NCBI GenBank assembly: GCA_964586675.1
Contig: CAZPHQ010000013.1
Location: 7,096-71,095, forward strand
Reading direction: 5' to 3'
Origin: JADLGH01 sp964586675
GTDB taxonomy: Bacteria; Desulfobacterota_D; UBA1144; Nemesobacterales; UBA2774
Length of the DNA stretch: 64,000 nucleotides
Below, piece by piece: positions 17,260-25,092 of this stretch. The notes under the pieces were generated by a model. It ran no database searches, had not been told where the DNA came from, and saw nothing but the letters and a program-made list of their open reading frames with translations. The first letter of the stretch is position 1. Every line of letters begins with the position of its first letter. A program made the translations under genes and the position numbers.

Positions 17260-17886
17260 ATGCCCGCAGCCGTGAAGATTCTTAGCGCCCTGAAAGGGAT
17301 CGTCCTCTTTATCTCCCTCTTCTACCTGACGTTCTACCTTCCGATGACACTCACATTCTATTCGCCGGAGTGGATGAAGCTCAACTGCAATTGGCACGAG
17401 CGCTGCGAGATGATAGGGACCGATAACGCTTACAAAGGCATGGACGAGCTCGCGGCGTATTTCAGGCACCAGGGCGAGCTCGACAGCTTCTGGACGAAAA
17501 AAGAAAAGCTCCATCTCGAAGAAGTGAGGGGAATGTTCGACACCATGCTCATCGTCGGGATCGCGGCAGTAGTGCTCCTTGCTCTCACGTTTAACAGAAA
17601 ACGGGCCGCGCGCTTCGCGCTCGTAAACGCGGCCATTATTCTCTGCCTCCTGATAGTCCTGCCGTTTTTCGGGACGTTCTGGAGGGACATATTTCATCCC
17701 CTCCTCTTCGACAACCAGCTATGGCTTAATACCCGCGCGGACCTCTCCTTCTATCTCATGCCGCGGCAGTTCTTCAAGTACACGGTCGCACTGCTTATAT
17801 TATCCTCGGTCGCGCTGAACGCCGCGATTTGGCTATTGCTAAGGAAGCCCGGGATAAAAACCGCCCCGGCCGGAAAAAAGCGTTAA
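17260..17886 (+). CDS. DUF1461 (TIGR01906-like) integral membrane protein
   Basis: A 208-residue membrane protein with four hydrophobic segments: near residues 10-30, 95-112, 122-142 and 175-192. A long extracytoplasmic loop carries LAAYFRHQGELDSFWTKKE followed by LHLEEVRGMFD, which fits the H-x-x-DVK/R region of the DUF1461 family. Function is unknown for the family. GGAGG abuts the ATG at 17260; the GTG at 17272 is a possible alternative at 12 bases. The stop overlaps the convergent lipoprotein gene by 4 bases. Confidence 0.7.
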   Translation: MPAAVKILSALKGIVLFISLFYLTFYLPMTLTFYSPEWMKLNCNWHERCEMIGTDNAYKGMDELAAYFRHQGELDSFWTKKEKLHLEEVRGMFDTMLIVGIAAVVLLALTFNRKRAARFALVNAAIILCLLIVLPFFGTFWRDIFHPLLFDNQLWLNTRADLSFYLMPRQFFKYTVALLILSSVALNAAIWLLLRKPGIKTAPAGKKR

Positions 17887-18458
17887 TCGAATATGTCGCC
17901 CGGGTTGCAGTTGTCGGGATTTATGCACGGCTCGAACTCGTTCTGGTTGCTGTGGTCCGAAGCCATGCCGTACCTGTGGCCGAGCTCGTGCTTCCACACC
18001 GAGAATTCCCCGCAGCCTTCGAATCCGCCCTCGGCGATGACTATGGCGTCGAGATCCGGATAATAGATACCGCCGCAGACGTTCCGCCCTTCGGCCTCGC
18101 ATTCGAACCTGTTGGGAACGACGTAAACCCTTAGCTGAGAGAGCGGAGGAACGATGGTGCCGTCGGTGAGGGGCACGTCCTCGAATCCGAGCTGCTCGCC
18201 GTCCGTGAAAAGGCAGCCGAGGAACTGCCGCGCCCTGTTGTCGAGGAGATTTAAAACGTGACTCGTGCTCGCGCTGACGCCGTTCTTTATCGCCACCTGC
18301 ATTCCGTAGTAAGGCGTCTGGAGATTATAGTCCTGCGATTCCACTATCTCTGCGTCTATCAGCGGATCGACGGGGCTGCCAAAGAAGTCCTCGACGCTGT
18401 CACATGAGGAGAATAAGAAAAACATGCTCAGGACGGAAAAAACTATCGCTGTTTTCAT
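17883..18458 (-). CDS. Lipoprotein with an HELGH metallopeptidase-like motif
   Basis: A 191-residue protein with a lipoprotein signal (FFLFSSC lipobox, Cys about residue 19). The distal part reads VWKHELGHRYGMASDHSNQN, a HExxH zinc motif with Asp-His seven and eight residues after the second histidine, resembling zincins without matching the exact metzincin spacing. It is rich in cysteines (about eight after the lipid site), suggesting a disulphide-bonded, secreted fold. ATG at 18458 is chosen because GGAG lies eight bases before it; an upstream GTG would overlap that site. No family recognised; peptidase function is inferred from the motif alone. Confidence 0.65.
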   Translation of the reverse strand: MKTAIVFSVLSMFFLFSSCDSVEDFFGSPVDPLIDAEIVESQDYNLQTPYYGMQVAIKNGVSASTSHVLNLLDNRARQFLGCLFTDGEQLGFEDVPLTDGTIVPPLSQLRVYVVPNRFECEAEGRNVCGGIYYPDLDAIVIAEGGFEGCGEFSVWKHELGHRYGMASDHSNQNEFEPCINPDNCNPGDIFD

Positions 18459-18550
18459 CCCATACACTCCGGTTTTTCAGAATAGGATAACCTATCGAAT
18501 TTTCCTGTGCTATGTTACTTGTGTTAAGAAGTAATCCGGAGGGCTTGGAC

Positions 18551-19051
18551 ATGAGCGCAAAAACGGTTTCGACTGCTTTATTAATTCTTGTAACGCTGCT
18601 GTTTTTCAACGTTGCAGAGGCACGGACCTCCGAAAGCGCGCTCCCAGGGGGCTGCCTCGCTTCAGGCTTTAAGCATGGCGGCGGAGAAGTCGTGCTCAAT
18701 CCCGATTCGGAGAAGCAGGGCCTCTTTCTGCTTCATAACATTTCGAGTGAGACGTTCCAGGTGACGCACCCTGTCGGCGGCGGAACCGCGAGCGCGGGAT
18801 GGACGTCGGAGATCGGCCCCGGCAGATGGTCCGCCTTCGCGACGGACTCGAAGGCATTCACGCTCTCCTGCATGAAGCCCGTGGATGGCGGCGTGAAGAC
18901 CCTTCCCTGCGAAGATGTGCTGAAAGTATGCGAGCTTCCGAATCCTAAAATGCCGGCCGATTTGTCCGGAAGCTTCTGGGTGTCGGAGGATAAGAATGCG
19001 GAAGGCGTCACCGCCGAGATAAAATCGCGCGGGGTAAGCTGGGGGAAGTAG
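18551..19051 (+). CDS. Exported protein of unknown function
   Basis: A 166-residue protein with a clear signal peptide (about 24 residues, TALLILVTLLFFNVAEA then RTSES). The mature part contains four cysteines and a segment LFLLHNISSETFQVTHP, resembling the small beta-sandwich proteins that bind or modulate envelope partners, but I do not recognise a family. Enzyme motifs are absent. The ATG at 18551 has GGAGGG seven bases upstream; the longer frame from 18512 lacks a site. It is divergent from the lipoprotein gene and ends 4 bases before the convergent glcF stop. Confidence 0.6.
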   Translation: MSAKTVSTALLILVTLLFFNVAEARTSESALPGGCLASGFKHGGGEVVLNPDSEKQGLFLLHNISSETFQVTHPVGGGTASAGWTSEIGPGRWSAFATDSKAFTLSCMKPVDGGVKTLPCEDVLKVCELPNPKMPADLSGSFWVSEDKNAEGVTAEIKSRGVSWGK

Positions 19052-19055
19052 AGGG

Positions 19056-20363
19056 TCAGTCTATAGCGCCTTTGTACGACCAGTCGAGAAGCTCTATCGG
19101 ATGGGCGGTCTTCATTTCGAGGCCCTTCTGACGTATGCCCTTTTCGATTTGTAGAAGGCACCCCGGATTCCCGGCCACGAGATAATCGGCCTTCGTTTCC
19201 TCGACGTGAGACGTTTTCCGTGCGAGTAGCTTCCTCGACATCTCCGGCTGAACGAGGTTGTAGATCCCCGCGCTCCCGCAGCAGACGTCCGACTCTGTAA
19301 GCTCCGTGAACTCCAGCCCCGGTATCTGCCTGATAATGCTCCTCGGCTGGTCCTTTATTCTTTGCGCGTGCCCGAGGTGGCATGCGTCCTGGTATGTGAC
19401 CCTGATATTGAGGTCTTTCAGCTCCCCCGTCAGCCCCGCCTCGGCCAAGAACTCCATAACATCCCTGGCCTTTGCCGAGATCGCCTCTGCCCTTTCAGCG
19501 TATTCGGGGTCGTCCTTCAAAATATGGCCGTACTCCTTTATCGTCGAGCCGCACCCGGCGGAGTTTATTATCAATGCGTCGACTTCGAGGCCCTCGAATT
19601 TCCTTATGAGGCCCTTCGCGAAATCCCTCCCCTCGGAGAGCCTTCCTGAATGCACTGAAAGCGCGCCGCAGCAGCCCTGCCCCTCCGGGATGATGACCTC
19701 GCACCCGTTCTCCGCGAGCACTCTCACAGTCGCCTCGTTCGTCCGGTTAAAAAAGACGCTCTGGACGCACCCTGTCAGGAGCGCGACCCTGAATCGTTTC
19801 TTGCCCTTCGCCGGGACGACTTCCGGCAGCGGCCCGGGAGGGAGGAGCGAGTTCACCCTCGGCAGCATCTCGCCCATCTGCGCGAGGTTGTCCGAAACAG
19901 CCCGGAGAATCCCGGAGGACTCGACGACTCGCCTTATGCCGAGCCTCTCGTATATATAAAAGAATGGCGTCATGAGTTTCAGCCGCTGCGGATAGGGGAA
20001 GAGTGAAAAGATCAGCGAGCGGAAGAGCCTCTGGAAGAGCGGCCTCTCGTAGCGCCTTTCTATCTGCGAGCGGCCCGCCTCTATGAGGCTCCCGTACTGC
20101 ACCCCGGACGGGCACGCGGGCATGCACGCGAGGCACCCGAGGCACTTGTCGAGGTGCATAACGAGCGAGCCTTCGAGCGGTATCCTCCCCTCGCCGGCCG
20201 TTTTCATGAGATATATCCTTCCCCGGGGCGAATCGAGCTCGCTGCCCGTTTCGAGATACGTCGGGCACGAAGCGAGGCAGAAGCCGCAGTGGACGCAGTC
20301 GTCTATAAGCCCCGGGCTCGGCCTGTCGATATTGTCGAAAGCTCTATACGCAGCGCTTTCCAT
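19056..20363 (-). CDS. glcF: Glycolate oxidase iron-sulfur subunit GlcF
   Basis: A 435-residue electron-transfer subunit of glycolate dehydrogenase, which oxidises glycolate to glyoxylate. Two 4Fe-4S ferredoxin motifs lie near the N terminus: CVHCGFCLASCPTYLETG and CLGCLACMPACPSGVQYG. Two CCG domains follow, with EGQGCCGALSVHSG and SDVCCGSAGIYN. This order and length are as in GlcF. It is the last gene of the minus-strand glcD-glcE-DUF3891-glcF group; the DUF3891 stop lies 12 bases upstream of its start. Confidence 0.95.
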   Translation of the reverse strand: MESAAYRAFDNIDRPSPGLIDDCVHCGFCLASCPTYLETGSELDSPRGRIYLMKTAGEGRIPLEGSLVMHLDKCLGCLACMPACPSGVQYGSLIEAGRSQIERRYERPLFQRLFRSLIFSLFPYPQRLKLMTPFFYIYERLGIRRVVESSGILRAVSDNLAQMGEMLPRVNSLLPPGPLPEVVPAKGKKRFRVALLTGCVQSVFFNRTNEATVRVLAENGCEVIIPEGQGCCGALSVHSGRLSEGRDFAKGLIRKFEGLEVDALIINSAGCGSTIKEYGHILKDDPEYAERAEAISAKARDVMEFLAEAGLTGELKDLNIRVTYQDACHLGHAQRIKDQPRSIIRQIPGLEFTELTESDVCCGSAGIYNLVQPEMSRKLLARKTSHVEETKADYLVAGNPGCLLQIEKGIRQKGLEMKTAHPIELLDWSYKGAID

Positions 20364-20374
20364 ATTCTAAAGGT

Positions 20375-21145
20375 TTAGCCTTTTCCGATGGTGAAATCAA
20401 GGGCGGCGGGCTCGGCGTCATTCAAGGCACGCCGGAGATCGTCGTCGCTTTCGAACGCTTTCTGTTCGAGACGAAGCGCCGGGACGCTGCACTTTATCAC
20501 GGGCGCTGTAAACGGATACGGGTCCATCTTGAAATTGAAGCCGTCCGGGGAAGTCATTTTAATCGCGGCGACCTCGCCGTCGTAATTCACTGGGACGTCC
20601 TTTATCTCCATTTCTTCCCAGCCGTGACAGAGCGTGAGCGATATGATGTCCCCGACCTGGACGAACCTGAGGTTGATTTTCACGTCCGGCGGGAAAGCGC
20701 TTATCTCGTTCGACTTTAGCTCTACTCCCAGGTTCCCGGAGACGAACTCGTCGATCTCGCGCCCGAGCATCTTCGCCGAGCCGTTCCCCGGGTTCTTGTT
20801 GAGCGACTTCTCGTTGAACCTGTCGAAGTGAAGCGCGATGAGAGAAGAGGCGTAGGGATGCTCCCCGGCGTGGCCGAGGTAGGAGCCCTTCCAGATATCG
20901 TACTGGTCCCGGGATTCCATCTCCATGAAATTGGCCGGGTATCCGTTCTCGGGGTTTATCTTCGGGCACGAGTCCCAGTCCTTCCAGCCCGAGTCGTGCT
21001 CCGTGACTGCGAAAATCACCTCGCCATACGGACGGGGCTCCGAGAACAGGTCATTCCCCCAGAGGGCGATGATCTCCCCCGCCAGCACCGCGTGGTCGTG
21101 CTGTGTTACGAGTATCCAATCTTCGCTGTCTTTTCTTCTGATCAT
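20375..21145 (-). CDS. DUF3891 family protein
   Basis: A 256-residue protein matching the DUF3891 pattern: ILVTQHDHAVLAGEIIALWG at the start, VTEHDSGWKDWD, and SYLGHAGEHPYASSLIALHF. The histidine/aspartate pairs (QHDH, EHDSGW) resemble metal sites of HD-type hydrolases, but no activity is established for the family. It lies between glcE and glcF on the same strand, with only 11 bases to glcF, so it is probably co-transcribed with the glycolate oxidase genes and may act on that pathway. That role is inferred from position only. Confidence 0.8.
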   Translation of the reverse strand: MIRRKDSEDWILVTQHDHAVLAGEIIALWGNDLFSEPRPYGEVIFAVTEHDSGWKDWDSCPKINPENGYPANFMEMESRDQYDIWKGSYLGHAGEHPYASSLIALHFDRFNEKSLNKNPGNGSAKMLGREIDEFVSGNLGVELKSNEISAFPPDVKINLRFVQVGDIISLTLCHGWEEMEIKDVPVNYDGEVAAIKMTSPDGFNFKMDPYPFTAPVIKCSVPALRLEQKAFESDDDLRRALNDAEPAALDFTIGKG

Positions 21146-21241
21146 ATCGCGGCGCGGCGAACGGGGCCATTCGCCGAAAGCCCAATTATGCTAACAAAGG
21201 GGACGAACGCCCGCAAGCGTTTTTTTGACCGTAGATAATAT

Positions 21242-22567
21242 TTATACGAGCCTGCCGGGATTAAGGATGTTAAAGGGGTCGAAGCCGGATTTTATCCTTT
21301 TCATGAGCGCGTACCCCGAGCCGAGGTCGCCCCACACTCCCGCCGCGGTTTTCACGTCGTAAGGCGCGTCATTTATGACCAGCGTTCCGCCTCCCGATTC
21401 CGCGACCATCCGGAGGGAATCTATCGCGGATGCGAGCGCGTGATTATCTCCATGAAGCGCTATCATAACTATCCCGTTCCCCGCGCGGGCCGAGGCGAGG
21501 GCCTCGACGCCGCCTTCACGCAGCATCTCGATTACCTTAAAGACTGACGGGACCTCGTTTATGACTACCCCGGCCTTGCAGACGGCCCTGCCCTCTCGGG
21601 CGGCGCCGCCGGGAAATTCCCTTATCTCGCTCCAGAAAGAATCCTCGTCGCCGCCTTCGACTACGTGCGCCTCCGCGCCGTGCCTGGCGAGTATTCCGTT
21701 CACTAATTCCACCTGATCCCTGACAGCCTTTTCGACGTTCGCTATCCGGACGGCCAGGTGATAGGGGCCGCGCTTCATGAACGCGCCGGCGCTAGCGGAA
21801 ACGGCTTCGGCCAGGGCGGGGGTAATGTGTTCGAGGGAGGTCATGACGAGATCGGAATTGAGGAGAGATTTCACGGCGGCGTGCGAATCCTCGAGGGAGC
21901 CGAAGCCCGCTATGCATGTCCGGGAATATTCGGGGACCGGGTAGAGCCTGAATGTCGCTTCGACGAGTATGCCGAGCGTCCCGAGCGAGCCGACGAAGAG
22001 CTTCGGAAGGTCGTAGCCCGCGACGTTTTTCACAACCTTCGCCCCGCCGCTGAATATGCTCCCGTCCGCCCTGACTGCCTTCATGCCTATGAGAAGCTCG
22101 CGCGTCGTTCCGTACCTTAGCCTCTCGGGGCCGCTGTCGTTCGAGGCGATTATTCCGCCGAGCGTGGCTCCCCGCCCGACATGTGGCGGATCGACCGGGA
22201 GGAACTGTCCCTTCCCGCCGAGCCCTTCCTGGAACGCCGCGAGGGTCATGCCGCACTCGGCTGTAGCAACCAGGTCGGCCGATTCGTGCTCCAGTATCCT
22301 GTTCAGCCTTTTGACGGAGAGCGCGGCGTCCGCCCTCGTGACGGTATCCCCGAGCCCGCGCTTCGTGTTGGAGCCCATGGGCACCACCGAAAGCGAATCG
22401 CGGGAGGCCGCCTTCATTATCTCCGCGACCTCTTCGACGCTCCCGGGGAATAGAACTATTCGCGGAGCCACGCCGCCGACGGAATAGGCCTCCGCCTCGG
22501 GGCCGGATATAACGTTCTCCCCGCCCACTATCCCGGCAAGATTGTTAAGTACCGCGCTGTCGCCCAT
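21242..22567 (-). CDS. glcE: Glycolate oxidase FAD-binding subunit GlcE
   Basis: A 441-residue flavoprotein subunit of glycolate dehydrogenase, with a PCMH-type FAD-binding domain: VVPMGSNTKRGLGD, LATAECGMTLAAFQEGLG-like VATAECGM, FLPVDPPHVGRGATLGGIIA, and SGGAKVVKNVAGYDLPKLF, a GlcE hallmark. The C-terminal oxidase domain ends SGFDPFNILNPGRLV, shared with GlcD. The ATG at 22567 is used; a TTG two codons earlier is the longer option and neither has a clear ribosome site. It follows glcD by 54 bases. Confidence 0.92.
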   Translation of the reverse strand: MGDSAVLNNLAGIVGGENVISGPEAEAYSVGGVAPRIVLFPGSVEEVAEIMKAASRDSLSVVPMGSNTKRGLGDTVTRADAALSVKRLNRILEHESADLVATAECGMTLAAFQEGLGGKGQFLPVDPPHVGRGATLGGIIASNDSGPERLRYGTTRELLIGMKAVRADGSIFSGGAKVVKNVAGYDLPKLFVGSLGTLGILVEATFRLYPVPEYSRTCIAGFGSLEDSHAAVKSLLNSDLVMTSLEHITPALAEAVSASAGAFMKRGPYHLAVRIANVEKAVRDQVELVNGILARHGAEAHVVEGGDEDSFWSEIREFPGGAAREGRAVCKAGVVINEVPSVFKVIEMLREGGVEALASARAGNGIVMIALHGDNHALASAIDSLRMVAESGGGTLVINDAPYDVKTAAGVWGDLGSGYALMKRIKSGFDPFNILNPGRLV

Positions 22568-22621
22568 GTTCAAGGATTTTAATACATAGCATTCGGCAAG
22601 AATTCAAATCGGAGGCGGAGA

Positions 22622-24118
22622 TTAGAACAATTCCCCGACGCCCGCCTTCTGAAGGGGATGTTCGGTGTAGTGTTTGTGGCCCTGCTCGACGCACGTCCTC
22701 GGCGTCGGGAAAACCTTCCCGGGGTTGGAAAGCCCCTTCGGGTCGAACGAGCAGCGGACGACGTTCATCGCGTCGAGGTCGTTCTCGGCGAACATCTCGC
22801 CCATGTATATCTTCTTGTCGCTGCCGACGCCGTGCTCGCCCGTTATGCTCCCCCCGGCGTCTACGCAGGCTCTCAGAATCTTCCCGGCAAGCTCGTGCGC
22901 CTTCTCGGACTCCCCTTCGTTCGCGGCGCTGTATAAAACGAGCGGATGGAGGTTCCCGTCGCCCGCGTGAAAGACGTTCGCCACTTTGAGGCCGTATTCC
23001 CTGCTGAGAGCTTCGACCTTCCCCAGCACCTCCGAGAGCTTGCTCCTCGGTATGACGCCGTCCTGAACGTAGTAGTGCGAGCTAACCCTCCCCATCGCCG
23101 GGAAGGCGTTCTTCCGCCCCTTCCAGAAGAGGTCCCTTTCCCTGGCGTCTTTCGCCATCTTTATAAGAACTGCGTTATTCTCCCGGAGCACTTCTTCGAC
23201 TATCGGCATCTCGGCTTCGACTCCAGCCGCCGGCCCGTCAAGCTCGACGAGCAGTATCGACCCCGCATCGACGGGATATCCCGCGTGAACGGCCTCTTCC
23301 ACGGACCGTATGCAGAGGTTGTCCATTATCTCCAGCCCCGCCGGGATGACTCCCCTCGCCGTTATGCCGGAAACTGCGGCGCCGGCATCCTCTATCCTGT
23401 CGAACGCCGCAAGGAAGGTTTTCACTGTCTCGGGTTTCCTTACTATTCTGAGGACGACCTTTGTCACGATTCCGAGCAGCCCCTCGGAGCCGACCACGAG
23501 GCCTGTCAGATCGTACCCCGGCCTGTCGAGCGTCTTCCCGCCCGTCTCTATTATCTCGCCACCGGGCAGCACGACTTCAAGGCCGAGGACGTGGTTCGTC
23601 GTCACGCCGTACTTCAGGCAGTGCACACCGCCCGAGTTCTCGGCGACGTTCCCGCCTATCGTGCAGGCGACCTGGCTCGAAGGGTCTGGGGCGTAGTAGT
23701 AGCTGTAGGCGCTGACGGCCTTGGTAACGTTGATGTTTACGACCCCCGGCTCGACGACGACGCGTTCATTCTGGATGTCTACTTCGAGGATCCTGTTCAT
23801 GCGGGATAGAGAGATGACCACCCCCTCTTCAGCCGGAAGCGCCCCGCCGGAAAGCCCCGTCCCGGCCCCTCTCGGAACGAAGGGCACGTTCTCTTCGTAA
23901 CAGAGTCTGAGGACACCTGAAACCTCGGCCGCACTCTTCGGGAGCACCACGAACATCGGGATTATCCTCATGCCCGTAAGGGCGTCGGCGTCGTAGGCTA
24001 TGAGCTCGTCCCCGGCGGATACGACCCCGTCCTTTCCGAGAATGTTTTCGAGCTTTTTCCCGAAGCCGAGCTTCCACCCGGGCGTTCTCTTATGGTATGA
24101 TTTATTAAGCGGTTCCAT
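22622..24118 (-). CDS. glcD: Glycolate oxidase subunit GlcD, FAD-linked
   Basis: The 498-residue catalytic flavoprotein of glycolate dehydrogenase. The FAD-binding PCMH domain shows FVPRGAGTGLSGGALPAEEG, VVEPGVVNINVTKAV and VACTIGGNVAENSGGVHCLK. The C-terminal half shows NVFHAGDGNLHPLVLYS with the metal/substrate histidines, TGEHGVGSDKK and FDPKGLSNPGKVFP. Length and motif order are typical of GlcD. D-lactate dehydrogenases share the fold, but the adjacent glcE and glcF settle the call. It is the first gene of the cluster. Confidence 0.95.
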   Translation of the reverse strand: MEPLNKSYHKRTPGWKLGFGKKLENILGKDGVVSAGDELIAYDADALTGMRIIPMFVVLPKSAAEVSGVLRLCYEENVPFVPRGAGTGLSGGALPAEEGVVISLSRMNRILEVDIQNERVVVEPGVVNINVTKAVSAYSYYYAPDPSSQVACTIGGNVAENSGGVHCLKYGVTTNHVLGLEVVLPGGEIIETGGKTLDRPGYDLTGLVVGSEGLLGIVTKVVLRIVRKPETVKTFLAAFDRIEDAGAAVSGITARGVIPAGLEIMDNLCIRSVEEAVHAGYPVDAGSILLVELDGPAAGVEAEMPIVEEVLRENNAVLIKMAKDARERDLFWKGRKNAFPAMGRVSSHYYVQDGVIPRSKLSEVLGKVEALSREYGLKVANVFHAGDGNLHPLVLYSAANEGESEKAHELAGKILRACVDAGGSITGEHGVGSDKKIYMGEMFAENDLDAMNVVRCSFDPKGLSNPGKVFPTPRTCVEQGHKHYTEHPLQKAGVGELF

Positions 24119-24191
24119 GGCTGTTCCCTTTCAAATGATTATAGCACCCGGGTGGCTTCGAGACCAATCGGCGGCGCAGGCCGCCCCCGGC

Positions 24192-24219
24192 TTGACAATC
24201 GGTGTGGAGACGGTAAATT
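24192..24219 (+). promoter_or_regulatory. Promoter of rplM-rpsI-ino1
   Basis: TTGACA at 24192-24197, a 16-base spacer and TAAATT at 24214-24219, 35 bases before the rplM start. Confidence 0.65.
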
Positions 24220-24254
24220 TCACTGTTTAATCCTAAAGATTTGAGGCGTGAAAA

Positions 24255-24683
24255 ATGAGCAGCTACATGGCGCGAAGTGAAGATTTCGAGAAAAAATGGT
24301 ACATCATAGATGGTGAAGGCAAGACTGTGGGCAGGCTTTCAACCAAAATTGCCAGGTTACTGAGAGGCAAGGAAAAGCCCCAGTTCACCCCGCATGCCGA
24401 CATCGGCGACTTCGTCATCGTAGTCAACGCCGACAAGGTGAAGTTCACCGGGAAGAAGTGGGAGCAGAAGAAGTACTACTGGCACACCGGGTACCCGGGC
24501 GGGATAAAGTCTATAACGGCAAACGACCTCGCCAAGAAGAAGCCTGAAGAGATAATCAGGAAAGCCGTCTGGGGAATGCTTCCCAAGAACAAAATGCAGG
24601 ATAAACTCATCAGCAGGCTGAAGGTTTACACGGGAACGGAGCATCCGCACGTCTCGCAGCAGCCTGAGAACCTGGAGGTTTGA
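24255..24683 (+). CDS. rplM: 50S ribosomal protein L13
   Basis: A 142-residue large-subunit ribosomal protein. Characteristic stretches include WYIIDGEGKTVGRLSTKIA, DFVIVVNADKVKFTGKKWEQ and AVWGMLPKNKMQDKLISRLK, followed by YTGTEHPHVSQQPENLEV, which is the usual L13 C terminus. Its stop lies 8 bases before the rpsI ATG. The rplM-rpsI pair is one of the most conserved bacterial operons. The consensus-like promoter upstream probably drives all three genes through ino1. Confidence 0.98.
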   Translation: MSSYMARSEDFEKKWYIIDGEGKTVGRLSTKIARLLRGKEKPQFTPHADIGDFVIVVNADKVKFTGKKWEQKKYYWHTGYPGGIKSITANDLAKKKPEEIIRKAVWGMLPKNKMQDKLISRLKVYTGTEHPHVSQQPENLEV

Positions 24684-24691
24684 CCACTAAC

Positions 24692-25084
24692 ATGGCCGAA
24701 GTGAACTACTACGGAACAGGAAGAAGAAAGACGTCCACCGCGCGCGTATGGCTCCGCCCGGGCGACGGAAAAATTTCCATCAACAGCAGGGAAGCCGCCG
24801 AATATTTCCCGAGGGAATCGTGGCTCCTTCATGCGCTCGAGCCCCTTCAGACGACACAGACCAGGGGCAAGTTCAACGTCACAGTCGACGTCAAGGGCGG
24901 AGGGCTCACAGGCCAGGCCGGCGCTGTAAGGCACGGCATAGCGAGGGCGCTTCTCGAGGCCGACGGAACCTACAGAAAGCCTCTCAAGGTCGCGGGCCAG
25001 CTTACGAGAGACCCGCGTATGGTCGAAAGGAAGAAGTACGGACTCAAGAAAGCGAGAAAGGGACCGCAGTTCTCAAAGAGGTAA
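24692..25084 (+). CDS. rpsI: 30S ribosomal protein S9
   Basis: A 130-residue small-subunit ribosomal protein whose C-terminal tail contacts P-site tRNA. Hallmarks are YYGTGRRKTSTARVWLRPG, GGGLTGQAGAVRHGIARALL and the invariant end KKARKGPQFSKR. The ATG at 24692 gives the normal N terminus; an in-frame TTG at 24680 overlaps the rplM stop and is too close to the GGAGG at 24674-24678. The next gene, ino1, starts 8 bases after its stop, so the three genes are probably co-transcribed. Confidence 0.98.
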   Translation: MAEVNYYGTGRRKTSTARVWLRPGDGKISINSREAAEYFPRESWLLHALEPLQTTQTRGKFNVTVDVKGGGLTGQAGAVRHGIARALLEADGTYRKPLKVAGQLTRDPRMVERKKYGLKKARKGPQFSKR

Positions 25085-25092
25085 TTTTCGTC

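Noticed and set aside
24748..25092. Extended N terminus of the inositol-phosphate synthase frame
   Set aside because: This part overlaps rpsI in another frame and carries no inositol-synthase sequence; the true start is the TTG at 25093.
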